From the NCBI GenBank assembly GCA_016190375.1, contig JACPQR010000143.1, positions 61,030-125,029 on the forward strand: 64,000 bases of DNA. Reading direction: 5' to 3'. Positions within the stretch are counted from its first letter, which is position 1, and every line of letters starts with the position of its first letter. A program made the position numbers and the translations under genes. Below, piece after piece: positions 25,354 to 34,084 of the stretch. Source of the stretch: Deltaproteobacteria bacterium. GTDB lineage: Bacteria > Myxococcota_A > Polyangia > JACPQR01. The notes beneath the pieces are model-generated. The model saw only the letters and a program-made list of their open reading frames with translations, did not search any database and had not been told where the DNA came from.

Positions 25354-26115
25354 ATGCCGGCCGCGGTCCTCATGTATCACGGCGTCGAGCGACCGCTGGA
25401 CCCCGCGAACCTGCGGTACACCGTGAGCGAGGCGGAGCTGCGCGAGCACGTCGGCGTGCTGGCTCGCGGGGACGTGCTGGCACCCGCGGATCTGCACCGT
25501 GCGACGTCGAGAAACGGAGTCGTGCTCACCTTCGACGACGGCGAAGCCTCCGTGCTGTCCCTGGCAGCGCCGATCCTCGCGGAGCGCGAGCTGCCCGCGA
25601 TTCTGTTCATGACCTCGGGGTTCCTGGGGCAGTCCGGCTATCTCGACGCCGCCGGGCTCCGCGAGCTCGACGACCTCGGGTTCACGGTCGGCGCCCATGG
25701 AGCGACGCACCGTTTCCTCAACACGTTGCCGATCCGCGAGCTCGACGAGGAGCTCGCGGGAGCGCGCAAGAAGCTGGAGGACGTCGTCGGGCGACCGGTC
25801 ACCGACCTCAGCCTCCCGGGCGGTCGCGGCGGCAGGGCCGTGACGGAGCGAGCGCGGGCAGCCGGATACGATACGATCTACACCTCCATCCCCGGCTGGA
25901 ACGGCCCGCGGATGGACCGGCTCGCGATCCGCAGGACGGCCGTCCGGCGCGGCATGAGCCTCGAGCTCGTGCAGCGCCTGATGCGCTGCGACCCGGTCGC
26001 CCACGCGCGCGACGTGGCGAAGATGTCCTCGCGGGGCCTGATCCGGAAGCTCGTGGGCGAAGATCGCTACCACCGCTTCACGTCACTGATCTTCTCCGCG
26101 CTCGAGCGGCGCTAG
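25354..26115 (+). CDS. Polysaccharide deacetylase (NodB/CE4)
   Basis: This 253-aa CE4 protein has the opening AAVLMYHGVE. Motif 1 is VVLTFDDGEAS (catalytic base and metal Asp). Motif 2 is GAHGATHRFLN (H-x3-H metal ligands). The later LSLPGGRGGRAVTERARAAG corresponds to motif 3. It would remove N- or O-acetyl groups from a polysaccharide. No signal peptide is visible, so it may act in the cytoplasm or on a lipid intermediate, or be exported another way. The promoter spacing favours ATG 25354. Confidence 0.9.
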   Translation: MPAAVLMYHGVERPLDPANLRYTVSEAELREHVGVLARGDVLAPADLHRATSRNGVVLTFDDGEASVLSLAAPILAERELPAILFMTSGFLGQSGYLDAAGLRELDDLGFTVGAHGATHRFLNTLPIRELDEELAGARKKLEDVVGRPVTDLSLPGGRGGRAVTERARAAGYDTIYTSIPGWNGPRMDRLAIRRTAVRRGMSLELVQRLMRCDPVAHARDVAKMSSRGLIRKLVGEDRYHRFTSLIFSALERR

Positions 26116-26121
26116 AACGCG

Positions 26122-26127
26122 TACACT
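26122..26127 (+). promoter_or_regulatory. -10 TACACT, leaderless start at ATG 26134
   Basis: TACACT ends six bases before ATG 26134, seven bases after the stop of the deacetylase gene. Confidence 0.55.
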
Positions 26128-26133
26128 CGTCGC

Positions 26134-26775
26134 ATGCGGCTGCTCGTCGCCTGCTCGCTCGCCGCTCTTCCGCGGCTCGCCGAAGCGCAGAACGAGCCCC
26201 CTCCCGCTCCGCCCATCGTCTACCCCGACGGCACCGAGCTCGTTCGCACGGCGCAACCCACGATCATCCTCGAGAACGTGGACGACCCCGATGGTGATGT
26301 CGTCACGTACTTCCTGGAGGTCGACTACGATCCCTGCTTCTGCTCGCCGGAGCACCAGGTGTCCGGACCGCTGCCCGAAGGTGATCTCGTCACGCAATGG
26401 CAGCTGCCGCGGGCGTTCAACGTGAATCTGTGCGACGGCCGCGGACACACGACTTTCTACATCCTTCGCTGGACGAGGGACGGCATGGCGGACAGCGACC
26501 GCGAGCTGTCGCTCTGGAACTACGAGGCCGTCCAGCCCGCGCCCGGGTGCGATGGCGACGCCGATGCCGACTCCGATGGTGACAGCGATACCGACAGCGA
26601 CACCGACAGCGACGCGGATGCCGACACTGACGTCGACGCCGACGACACCGGCGACGAGCTGCCGACCGTCACGTATGGGTGCTGCAGCGTCGTCGGCTCG
26701 GGAAGCGGCGAACGACCGGCGCTGCTCGCGTCCGCGGCTCTCGTTCTCGCCCTCGTGCGCCGGCGACGACGCTGA
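26134..26775 (+). CDS. Small MYXO-CTERM-like surface protein
   Basis: This 213-aa protein has a signal peptide (LLVACSLAALPRLAEAQ) and a beta-sandwich domain at about 25-130 (PTIILENVDDPDGDVVTYFL, then CFCSPEH, VNLCDGRGHTTFYILRWTRD) that looks fibronectin- or cadherin-like. An acidic DSDTDSDTD linker follows at about 140-172. The C-terminal tail is GCCSVVGSGSGERP, a hydrophobic helix and RRRRR. That tail is a MYXO-CTERM-like sorting signal (Cys motif, helix, basic end), so a myxosortase outside this window would process it and fix it to the surface. The stop overlaps the GNAT gene's ATG (TGATG). Confidence 0.75.
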   Translation: MRLLVACSLAALPRLAEAQNEPPPAPPIVYPDGTELVRTAQPTIILENVDDPDGDVVTYFLEVDYDPCFCSPEHQVSGPLPEGDLVTQWQLPRAFNVNLCDGRGHTTFYILRWTRDGMADSDRELSLWNYEAVQPAPGCDGDADADSDGDSDTDSDTDSDADADTDVDADDTGDELPTVTYGCCSVVGSGSGERPALLASAALVLALVRRRRR

Positions 26776-27350
26776 TGCACATCCGCGAGATCCGGACTGC
26801 CCGGCTCCTGCTGCGACCTTGGCGGGACGGCGACCTCGAGCAGTTTGCCGCGATGAACGCCGACCCGCGGGTGATGGAGCACTTCCCCTCGGTGCTGTCC
26901 CGCTCCGAGAGCGACGCGGCCGCCGGGCGCATCCGGTCGCACTTCGAGGCCCACGGGTATGGGCTCTGGGCCATCGAGGTGCCGGGCGTGGCGGACTTCA
27001 TCGGCTTCGCGGGCCTGTCGCGGCCGACGTTCGAGGCGCACTTCACTCCCTGTGTCGAGGTTGGCTGGCGGCTCGCCGCGGCGCACTGGTTCCACGGCTA
27101 CGCGACCGAGGCGGCCCGGGCCGCGTTGCGATGGGGGTTCGTGGCTCACGGCCTCGCCGAGATCGTCTCGATGACGGTCCCCGCCAACCGGCGATCGCGG
27201 CGCGTGATGGAGAAGCTGGGGATGCGCCACGACCCGAGCGACGACTTCGATCATCCGCGCCTCCCCGAGGGTCACGGGCTGCGTCGTCACGTGCTCTACC
27301 GCTTGACGTGCGCCGAGTGGCGCGCGCCCTCTCTCGCGGGGTCGGGCTAG
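26775..27350 (+). CDS. GNAT (RimJ/RimL-like) N-acetyltransferase
   Basis: This 191-aa acetyltransferase of the RimJ/RimL type has the TARLLLRPWRDGDLEQFAAM start, then PRVMEHFPSVLSR and DFIGFAGLSRPTFEAHFTPC. The acetyl-CoA binding stretch is YATEAARAALRWGFVAHGLA, and the C-terminal motif is VPANRRSRRVMEKLGM. It transfers acetyl from acetyl-CoA to an amine, protein or antibiotic substrate not readable here. The ATG overlaps the previous stop (TGATG), and its own stop shares four bases (CTAG) with the convergent beta-helix gene. Confidence 0.9.
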   Translation: MHIREIRTARLLLRPWRDGDLEQFAAMNADPRVMEHFPSVLSRSESDAAAGRIRSHFEAHGYGLWAIEVPGVADFIGFAGLSRPTFEAHFTPCVEVGWRLAAAHWFHGYATEAARAALRWGFVAHGLAEIVSMTVPANRRSRRVMEKLGMRHDPSDDFDHPRLPEGHGLRRHVLYRLTCAEWRAPSLAGSG

Positions 27351-28996
27351 CGCTCGATCGCGCCGATGTCGTATGCCGCGCCCCGTGGCCGTGCGTTTCC
27401 CACGTAGTCGTGGTGGATTTCGGTGGCGACTCCCGCGTCGATCGCGGGGCTCCCGGCGCGGAGGCGGAAGTCGAGCGCGTCCGCGTCGGCGAACAGCGGA
27501 TCTGCGTTGACGCAGGCCACGTCCCACTCCGGGCATCCCCCGGCGCCGAAGACGAGGTCGTGGCTCGCGGAGATCGCCGAGGGGCCGGCCTCCGTTCCGA
27601 TCAGGAAGTACGACTGGTCCGACCCCGCGTACAGGATGTTGTTGCGCAGGGTGACCCGGCCGGTGCCGGCTCGCTCGACGTGAAGCTGCGCGCGAGCGCC
27701 GCTCAGGCCCGGCGAGCCGTTGTCGTAAAGGACGTTGTTCTCGACGATGACCGCGCCCTCCGGGTCGTTGATCCGCAGCCCCGAGTCGCCGGAGCCGACG
27801 ATGACGTTGTTGAACACGTGGACGGTCCCGAGGACCGGCGTCGCGCCGTCGCTGCCGCCGAGGACGATGTTGTTGAGCTCGGAGCCCGAGATGAGGTTGT
27901 CGTGGATGCGGAGGTCCTCGATGCGGTCCCCGTCGCGATGGCCGTACGCCTGGATCGCGCGCGCCCCGCGCTGGTCCTCGATCTGGTTCCAGCCGAAGTC
28001 GATGTCCAGGTTGACGCCGAATCCCTGGACGTAGAGACCCGACCCGTTCATCTTGTCGCCTGCCTCGCCGTTGTCTCGCAGGTGATTGCCGAACAGTGCG
28101 TGGTGCGCGGTGTCGCCACCGACTCCGATGACGCCGCCGTTCGAGTGGATCCCGTCGTGGAAGTAGTTCCCCACGATCCGGTGACCTTCGCCGTGGACCT
28201 CGAGGAGGCCCCCACGATGGGTGAACTCCATGCCGGCGATGACGTAGTGCGCCATCGTGTCACCCAGGATGATCGCCCTCCGCATCGGCCCCGGGCCACC
28301 CAGGACCGGCGGGTCGCCCGGGTAGCCGACGTATGCGACGGGCGCGCCGGGCGTGCCGCTCGGGTGGTCTTCCGGGAAGATGCAGAGCACGGCGTCCCAT
28401 CCCGGGCAGCGCGGGTCCGCCTCCTCGAACCTTCCGCCCTTGACGTAGACGATGTCGCCCGGCTGCAGGTCCCGGCTGCGACCATGGAGCGTCCTCGCCG
28501 GCAGCTCCCAGGTCCCCGGGTTGGAGTCCCGGGCATTCGGCGCGTCAGGAGCGACGAAGTGGATCCTCCCGCTTCGAATCGTGAAGGGCAGCGGATTGCT
28601 GGCTCGGCCGTCCACGGTGACGACGATCTCGCCCGAGACCGCCCTCGGGCCCGGCTGGATCACGATCAGATCCTGACCGCGCGCCACTGCATTGTCCTCT
28701 CCCCAGACCACGTACCGCGCGACGCGGGTGCCGCCGATCGTCACCGTCGAACGGCCGCGGCGCTCCCCGAAGCCGTCACCGTAGATCGAGACGAAAGCTC
28801 CGAGATCGTCCCTGCCGCCGCGGCTCGGACCGCTCGTGATGTCGGTGAAGAAGAGGACCGGGGCGCGCCTCGCCTGGGCGGCGCGCGAGGCGCGACGCTC
28901 GTCGCCGCTCCCCCGGCCGCGCTTCGTGAGGGAGACGGCGCAGGCCAGGACGGCGGCGACGAGGACGACCACACCAGCGACCTTCTTGCTCGACAT
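27347..28996 (-). CDS. Secreted right-handed parallel beta-helix protein with IPT/TIG domain
   Basis: This 549-aa protein starts MSSKKVAGVVVLVAAVLACAV, a signal peptide or anchor. Residues about 45-135 form an IPT/TIG-like beta domain (DITSGPSRGGRDDLGAFVSI, then RYVVWGEDNAVAR and PLPFTIRSG). From about 140 on there is a right-handed beta-helix (PbH1 repeats) with stacked Asn/His coils, such as HRIVGNYFHDGIHSN, LRIHDNLISGSELNNIVLGG and VHVFNNVIVGSGDSGLRIND. The end has SPAIDAGVATEIHHDYVGN and AYDIGAIER, typical of choice-of-anchor or pectate-lyase-like proteins. It may bind or cleave an extracellular polysaccharide. The ribosome site GGGAGGGG stands just before ATG 28996. Confidence 0.85.
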   Translation of the reverse strand: MSSKKVAGVVVLVAAVLACAVSLTKRGRGSGDERRASRAAQARRAPVLFFTDITSGPSRGGRDDLGAFVSIYGDGFGERRGRSTVTIGGTRVARYVVWGEDNAVARGQDLIVIQPGPRAVSGEIVVTVDGRASNPLPFTIRSGRIHFVAPDAPNARDSNPGTWELPARTLHGRSRDLQPGDIVYVKGGRFEEADPRCPGWDAVLCIFPEDHPSGTPGAPVAYVGYPGDPPVLGGPGPMRRAIILGDTMAHYVIAGMEFTHRGGLLEVHGEGHRIVGNYFHDGIHSNGGVIGVGGDTAHHALFGNHLRDNGEAGDKMNGSGLYVQGFGVNLDIDFGWNQIEDQRGARAIQAYGHRDGDRIEDLRIHDNLISGSELNNIVLGGSDGATPVLGTVHVFNNVIVGSGDSGLRINDPEGAVIVENNVLYDNGSPGLSGARAQLHVERAGTGRVTLRNNILYAGSDQSYFLIGTEAGPSAISASHDLVFGAGGCPEWDVACVNADPLFADADALDFRLRAGSPAIDAGVATEIHHDYVGNARPRGAAYDIGAIER

Positions 28997-29103
28997 CCCC
29001 TCCCTGGCGCCGCAACCTACGCTCGCGAGGAGCGGAACGCCAGCCCGTGCGGGCTCGCTGCAAACGGACACCGAGGGCCAGTGCGGGCGCGGGCTGGGCG
29101 GCA

Positions 29104-30015
29104 TCAACGAAAGCACGCCCTCGCCGCGCGCAGCAGGCGGACGGCCTCGGCGGGAAGCAGCGACGCCGCCATCCACCTGGCCGTTCGTGGATCGGGTCGG
29201 TGAGCGAACGCTTCGGCGAGGACGTGGCGGGCCTCGCGGTGCGAGCCCGCGAGGAGGAGCTGGTAGCCGAGGTCGGCGAGGATCTGGCCGCGCCGACGGC
29301 GAAGCGCTCGAGGCTCGAGGCCGTCGGCCCGGGCGTGCTGCTCGCTCTTCTCGAACGCAACGAGGTGCCGGCGGGTGGCGGCGACGGAGCCATCCTCGGG
29401 GATGGCGAAGGTCGCGGCGCGGTAGGTCGTCAGGGCGAATGGCAGATGGAGGAAGGGGTGACGGCGCGCCATGCGCACCCAGAGGTCGTAGTCCTGGCTG
29501 ATGCCGGGATCCTCGTCGAAGAGGCCGACCTCGGCGAGGGCGGTTCGCCGCAGCATCACCGTCGCGCCGAGGATCGGATTGCCGCCGAGGACCAGCCGGC
29601 GGTAGAGATCCCCGCTCGGCCGGTCGCCCGGCGTCGCATGGGTAGGAGGCGCCGCCGCCCGTCCCTCTTCGTCGCAGAACGACACGTCCGTGTAGCAGAG
29701 GGCCGCGCGCGGAGCGCGGTCGAGCTCCTCGACCTGGCGGCGAAGGCGATCGGGGGCCGCGATCGTATCGGAGCTGAGGAGCGCGACGTACTCCGCCCTG
29801 GTCTGGCGGATCGCCTCGTTGCGACCGGCCGAGACCGTCGGCGCCCGGACGAGCGCCACTCGATCGAAGGAGCTGGAGATGCTGCCGGTGTCGTCCGTCC
29901 CGAGGTCGATGACGACGACGTCGTGGTCCGCGTGGGTCTGCCGCGCGATCGAGCGAAGCGCCATCGGGAGAAAGCGCGCCCGGTTGTAGGAGACGATGAC
30001 GGTGACGTGGCTCAC
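29104..30015 (-). CDS. GT2 family glycosyltransferase
   Basis: This 303-aa GT-A enzyme has the opening SHVTVIVSYNRARFLPMALR, VVVIDLGTDDTGS, SAGRNEAIRQTRAEYVALLS and an SSDTIAAPDRL metal-binding DxD equivalent. The acceptor region is EDPGISQDYDLWVRMARRHP with a probable catalytic Asp (SQDYD). No membrane segment is present. GTG 30015 fits the N-terminus of the GT2 fold; the upstream extension is Pro/Arg-rich and unlikely. It lies upstream of the beta-helix gene with 107 bases between, and is divergent from the TSP3 protein. It would modify a cell-surface glycan. Confidence 0.87.
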   Translation of the reverse strand: MSHVTVIVSYNRARFLPMALRSIARQTHADHDVVVIDLGTDDTGSISSSFDRVALVRAPTVSAGRNEAIRQTRAEYVALLSSDTIAAPDRLRRQVEELDRAPRAALCYTDVSFCDEEGRAAAPPTHATPGDRPSGDLYRRLVLGGNPILGATVMLRRTALAEVGLFDEDPGISQDYDLWVRMARRHPFLHLPFALTTYRAATFAIPEDGSVAATRRHLVAFEKSEQHARADGLEPRALRRRRGQILADLGYQLLLAGSHREARHVLAEAFAHRPDPRTARWMAASLLPAEAVRLLRAARACFR

Positions 30016-30075
30016 GCTGGTACCGCGGGCTCCATCGGGGCCCCTGGGCTCACACCACCGGCGCCCGCGCTCTGG

Positions 30076-30081
30076 TATATT
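30076..30081 (+). promoter_or_regulatory. -10 TATATT, leaderless start at ATG 30089
   Basis: TATATT ends seven bases before ATG 30089. It is one of the best -10 matches in the window and has no ribosome site after it. Confidence 0.65.
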
Positions 30082-30088
30082 TCCGGGC

Positions 30089-32101
30089 ATGCGTTTCGTC
30101 TACCGTGTGCTTGCTCTCGCCCTTCTCCCCGCCCTGGGCGCTGCTCAGCCCGTCGAGCCCGAGTCGATCGTCTACGGGTTCTCGAACGTGGAGCACGCCC
30201 TCATCTTCTTCGACCGCGATGACCCGGTCGGGAGCTACACGCAGATGGGGGTCGCGTACGACCCCATCGACGGCGCGTACGATCCGCTCACGAACCGCCT
30301 CTACATCCGCTCCGGCGGCGCGGGCGCATACGAGGAGTTCGTGCGCTGCGCCGACGCGACGACGCTCGAGCTGTACCCCGACGAAGGGAGCTGCACGTTC
30401 CCGACCCCGGGCTCGACGGGCTCGATCGCGATTGATCCGTACCTGAGAGTCCTGTATGCCGACGGCGGGCCCACGGAGACCGACAACTGCTCCGGCGGGA
30501 CGCCCAACGCGAGCAACGAGTGCACCGCGGACGGCAACGCGAGCCACGACTCGGCAGGCGAGGTCATCGCCTACTCGCTGGTCCCGGCCAACTTCGGGCA
30601 GATCATCGCGCGGGCGCCCGATCCTGAAGGCGCCCACTGGACCACCGACGGCAATCACCTCACGTTCGATCCGACGGACCGCGTGCTCTGGTCCGCGCCG
30701 TCCGAGTGGGCCAACAACATCAGGCCGCGTTTCTTCGACATCGGCACGGTGAACGCGCGAGGCGGCGAGTTCGGCGAGATGACGGTCATGGAGGAGATGC
30801 CGACGATCACTCCCGCCTCCTCCATCGGCGTCGACCCCGAGGAGCGCCGGATCTTCCTCATCCCCTGGACCACTCCCACGTGTCACCGGCCGAAGGACAG
30901 CGCTCCCGCGGTCGCCGAGCATCCGGAGAGCTGGTACGTGCAGGTCTTCGACATGGACTCGCAGGAGTTGCTCGACACCCTCGACTACCGGGCGCCGCCG
31001 ACCTCGTTGGATTCGAGCAGCCACTGCGGTTACAACGTGGACTTCAAGCTCTTCTACGACCGGGTCACCCACAGGTTGTACGAGACGAACTTCATGGACG
31101 ACCGCGCCATGTTCTACGACATGGACGACAACGCGGGCGCGGGCACCGTCGAGGAGGCGCCCGTCGGCGCGTTCGACGACCTGTACGGCTTCGAGGCCGC
31201 CCTGCCGGACGAGTGGTACGAGCGCGACCTCGACGGGGACGGCATCGTCGACACCATCGAGGTGGGCGCGACGGATCTGCTGGATGCGACGCTGAACGAC
31301 CTGGACCCCCGCAACCACACCGACCCGTTCAACCGCGACACCGACGGTGCGGGAGTCGAGGACGGCGTCGAGGACGCCAACCAGAACGGACGGGTCGACA
31401 CGGGCGAGACGGACCCGTCGGATCCGACGGACGAGCCGGGGCAGGACTTCGACGGCGACGGGGTCGTGAACGACGACGACAACTGCCGGGCCGTGCCCAA
31501 CCCCGGACAGGAGGACGCCGACCAGAACGGCATCGGCGATCCCTGTGACGGCAGCGACCCGGACCGCGACGGCTACATCGACGACAGCGACAACTGCGAC
31601 TGCGTGTTCAACCCGGACCAGGCGGACTCGGACGGCGACGGCGCGGGCGATCTGTGCGCGATAGGCGACGACGATGGAGACGGGGTCCTCGACGAGCAGG
31701 ACAACTGCCCGTGCACGGCGAACGCGGACCAGTGGGACACGGATGGCAACGGAGTCGGAGACCTGTGCAGCGTCGACACGGACAGCGACGGCTACATCGA
31801 CCAGCAGGACAACTGCCCCGACGTCGCCAACCCCGTTCAGGAGGACAACTGCGACCTCGATCAATTCGGCGACGCCTGCGCGCCCGACCAGGACGAGGAC
31901 ACGGTGGCCGACGCGTGCGACAACTGCCCCGACGTCCCGAACACCGACCAGGCCGACAACAACAACGACGGCGTCGGCGCCGCGTGCTCCCCGCCCGTCG
32001 ACACCTGCGCCTGCCGCTTCCCGGGGCTCGGGGGTGACGGCGCCCCGGGCATCGTGCTCCTGGCACTGGTCGGCCTCATGATCGTCCGCCGAAGAGGGTA
32101 G
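30089..32101 (+). CDS. MYXO-CTERM protein with thrombospondin type 3 repeats
   Basis: This 670-aa protein has a signal peptide (MRFVYRVLALALLPALGAAQ). Residues 25-370 form a domain of beta strands that reads like a beta-propeller or quinoprotein-like fold. From 380 on come TSP3-type calcium-binding repeats (DFDGDGVVNDDDNCRAVPNP, DRDGYIDDSDNCDCVFNPDQ, DDDGDGVLDEQDNCPC, DSDGYIDQQDNCPDVANP). The C-terminus is CACRFPGLGGDGAP, a hydrophobic helix and RRRG, a MYXO-CTERM sorting tail. Attachment to the outer surface is inferred. ATG 30089 agrees with the -10 spacing and the signal peptide. The substrate or ligand is unknown. Confidence 0.85.
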   Translation: MRFVYRVLALALLPALGAAQPVEPESIVYGFSNVEHALIFFDRDDPVGSYTQMGVAYDPIDGAYDPLTNRLYIRSGGAGAYEEFVRCADATTLELYPDEGSCTFPTPGSTGSIAIDPYLRVLYADGGPTETDNCSGGTPNASNECTADGNASHDSAGEVIAYSLVPANFGQIIARAPDPEGAHWTTDGNHLTFDPTDRVLWSAPSEWANNIRPRFFDIGTVNARGGEFGEMTVMEEMPTITPASSIGVDPEERRIFLIPWTTPTCHRPKDSAPAVAEHPESWYVQVFDMDSQELLDTLDYRAPPTSLDSSSHCGYNVDFKLFYDRVTHRLYETNFMDDRAMFYDMDDNAGAGTVEEAPVGAFDDLYGFEAALPDEWYERDLDGDGIVDTIEVGATDLLDATLNDLDPRNHTDPFNRDTDGAGVEDGVEDANQNGRVDTGETDPSDPTDEPGQDFDGDGVVNDDDNCRAVPNPGQEDADQNGIGDPCDGSDPDRDGYIDDSDNCDCVFNPDQADSDGDGAGDLCAIGDDDGDGVLDEQDNCPCTANADQWDTDGNGVGDLCSVDTDSDGYIDQQDNCPDVANPVQEDNCDLDQFGDACAPDQDEDTVADACDNCPDVPNTDQADNNNDGVGAACSPPVDTCACRFPGLGGDGAPGIVLLALVGLMIVRRRG

Positions 32102-32124
32102 CGGGGGAGCGCGTGATTTCCTGG

Positions 32125-32130
32125 TAGCAT
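32125..32130 (+). promoter_or_regulatory. -10 TAGCAT upstream of ATG 32142
   Basis: TAGCAT ends eleven bases before ATG 32142, giving a leader of about four bases. The alternative TTG at 32130 overlaps the hexamer itself, so ATG 32142 is preferred. Confidence 0.4.
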
Positions 32131-32141
32131 TGCGATCCTCG

Positions 32142-34079
32142 ATGGCGTCGCATCCGGCCGAGATTCGCCGAACAAACGAGCCAGCCGCGAGGCGCGGGTA
32201 CAGCGAGGCCTGCACCTTCTTCCCGGCAAGGGACTCGGATGGCTTCCTCTACGGGTGCGTCGACCTGCCCGCGTCGGGCGAGGCGCGGGTGGGTGTGGTC
32301 ATGGTGGCGCCGCTCGGGCGGGAGCGTCACCGGTCGTACCGCGAGACGCTCGTCCTGGCGAGGGAGCTGGCCGCCGGAGGCTATCCCGTCCTGCGGTTCG
32401 ACTACCGCGGCGAGGGCGAGAGCTCCGGCTGCTTCGAGAGGTCCACGGTCCGCTCCAGGGTCGAGGACGTCCTTGCGGCCGTCCTGCACCTCAGGGCGCG
32501 AGCCGGCCTCGAGACGGTGGCCCTCGTGGGGTTCCACGTCGGCGCGGTGATCGCGCTCCTCGCCGCGCGCGAGGCCGGCGTCACGAACCTCGTCCTGTGC
32601 GACCCGGTTACGAACGTCAAGGTCTTCGGGCGGGGCCTCGTGCGATCGAACGTCGTCCTGCAGAATCAGTACTTCGGCGCGCTGCGACACGGCGAGAGCG
32701 CGCTGCGAGAGGAGCTGGCCCGCGGGGGAACGATCTCGGTCTACGGTTATCCGCTGGGTCGGGCGCTCCTCGAGGAGCTCGAGTCGCTCGATCCGATCCC
32801 GCACCTTCAGGCCTGGAAGGGCCGCTCGGCGATCGTGCCCTTCGCCCAGGTCGAGGCGCCGCCGAAGAAGGACGTCTCCCAGTGGAAGGAGCTCCTGGGT
32901 CGCGGCGGTCCCTGCGAGCTGCACCCCGCGGTGATCGGCCACTTCGCGTGGGGGTCTCGCGTCTCCTGGAGCCACGAGATGCCGGCAGTGCAGGGCGCGC
33001 TGTCGTGCTTCCTCGCCGGCGCCACGGGCGCGGGAGTGGCCGCGGCGGCGACGCCCGCCTCCGCGCCGACGACCGCGCCCCCGGCCCGCCGGATCATCGA
33101 GCTGCGGAGCCCGGAAGGGGCGCGAATGGCCGGGATCCTCACCGCGCCGAGCGGGAAGATCGACCGCCGAGCGACCGTGATCGTGCTGCAAGCGGGGCTC
33201 CTCAACAAGACGGGCGTCGGCGACTACTTCCGCTGGCTCGGCGACTCGCTGTCGGCCGAGGGATACCACGTGCTCCGCGTCGATCAGACGGGTACCGGTG
33301 ACAGCGAAGGGGAGATCGCCAGGGACGTGCCGCTCGACTCCTACTTCCGGAGGATCCAGTCGGGGGTCGCCAAGCGCGACGTTCTCGAGCAGATCCGGTG
33401 GGTGCGAGAGAACCTCCGCCATCGCGAGATACACCTCCTGGGCCAGTGCGGTGGCTGCGTCTCGGCGCTCCTCGCGTGCGCCCAGGAGCCGAACGACGTG
33501 ACGAGCCTCGTGTGCATCGCGATGCCGGTGCTCTACTCGGAGGCTCTGGATGCCGTGAGGGAAGGCGACGCCGCGCTGGCTGGCCGCAGATACCTGGAGA
33601 AGCTCACGAGCCTCGAGAGCTACCGGAGGCTCCTCGGCGGCAAGTCCGACTACCGGCTGCTCCGCGCCTCTGCCGTCGCCGCTCTCCGGCGCGCCAGGCG
33701 GGCCCTCGTGGCCCGGCTCGACGAGCGCTTCCACGTGACCCGGACGCTGACTCGCCTCGGCCTGCGAGTCGCTCCGGACCATCCGCGCTTCAACGCGCAC
33801 GTCTGGGAGGCCTTCCAGGTGGCGATGAAGGCGAAGAAGCGAATCCTGTTCCTGATGGCCGAGCTCGACAACGAGACGCCGGAGTTCAACGACGAGCTCA
33901 AGGCGAAGGTCCTCGATCGCGTCCCCGCGTACTCGCGGCTCTGCGAGATCCGCACGCTGCCTCGAGCCGACCATTCCCTCATGTTCCAGGACTCGCGCGA
34001 TGCCTCTCGCGAGAGGATCCTCGAGTGGCTGGGCGCGTTCGCTCCGGTTGCCAGATCCGACAATTCGGATAGGCTCTAG
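32142..34079 (+). CDS. Tandem alpha/beta-hydrolase protein (exosortase-system hydrolase-like)
   Basis: This 645-aa protein contains two alpha/beta-hydrolase folds in a row. The first (about residues 15-290) has VGVVMVAPLGRERHRSYRET, VLRFDYRGEGESSGCFE and the nucleophile elbow GFHVGA. The second (about 310-635) has AGILTAPSG, VLRVDQTGTGDSEGE and the elbow GQCGGC. The elbow position is His in the first and Cys in the second, not the usual Ser. This recalls the exosortase-associated hydrolases 1 and 2, which I remember having Cys and a non-Ser residue there; that resemblance is from memory. A modified or non-catalytic acyl-handling role linked to the glycan locus is inferred. Confidence 0.75.
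   Translation: MASHPAEIRRTNEPAARRGYSEACTFFPARDSDGFLYGCVDLPASGEARVGVVMVAPLGRERHRSYRETLVLARELAAGGYPVLRFDYRGEGESSGCFERSTVRSRVEDVLAAVLHLRARAGLETVALVGFHVGAVIALLAAREAGVTNLVLCDPVTNVKVFGRGLVRSNVVLQNQYFGALRHGESALREELARGGTISVYGYPLGRALLEELESLDPIPHLQAWKGRSAIVPFAQVEAPPKKDVSQWKELLGRGGPCELHPAVIGHFAWGSRVSWSHEMPAVQGALSCFLAGATGAGVAAAATPASAPTTAPPARRIIELRSPEGARMAGILTAPSGKIDRRATVIVLQAGLLNKTGVGDYFRWLGDSLSAEGYHVLRVDQTGTGDSEGEIARDVPLDSYFRRIQSGVAKRDVLEQIRWVRENLRHREIHLLGQCGGCVSALLACAQEPNDVTSLVCIAMPVLYSEALDAVREGDAALAGRRYLEKLTSLESYRRLLGGKSDYRLLRASAVAALRRARRALVARLDERFHVTRTLTRLGLRVAPDHPRFNAHVWEAFQVAMKAKKRILFLMAELDNETPEFNDELKAKVLDRVPAYSRLCEIRTLPRADHSLMFQDSRDASRERILEWLGAFAPVARSDNSDRL
34070..34075 (+). promoter_or_regulatory. 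-10 TAGGCT upstream of TTG 34085
   Basis: TAGGCT ends nine bases before TTG 34085 and lies over the last codons of the hydrolase gene, so the barrel gene may have its own transcript. Confidence 0.4.
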
Positions 34080-34084
34080 GCACC

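Noticed and set aside
23785..26073. 762-codon open frame on the minus strand
   Set aside because: It covers the DUF362 and deacetylase genes in antisense. Those have clear family motifs, and this frame has none.
32076..33974. 632-codon open frame on the minus strand
   Set aside because: It is antisense to the tandem hydrolase gene. It is Arg/Glu/Val-rich shadow sequence without a domain.
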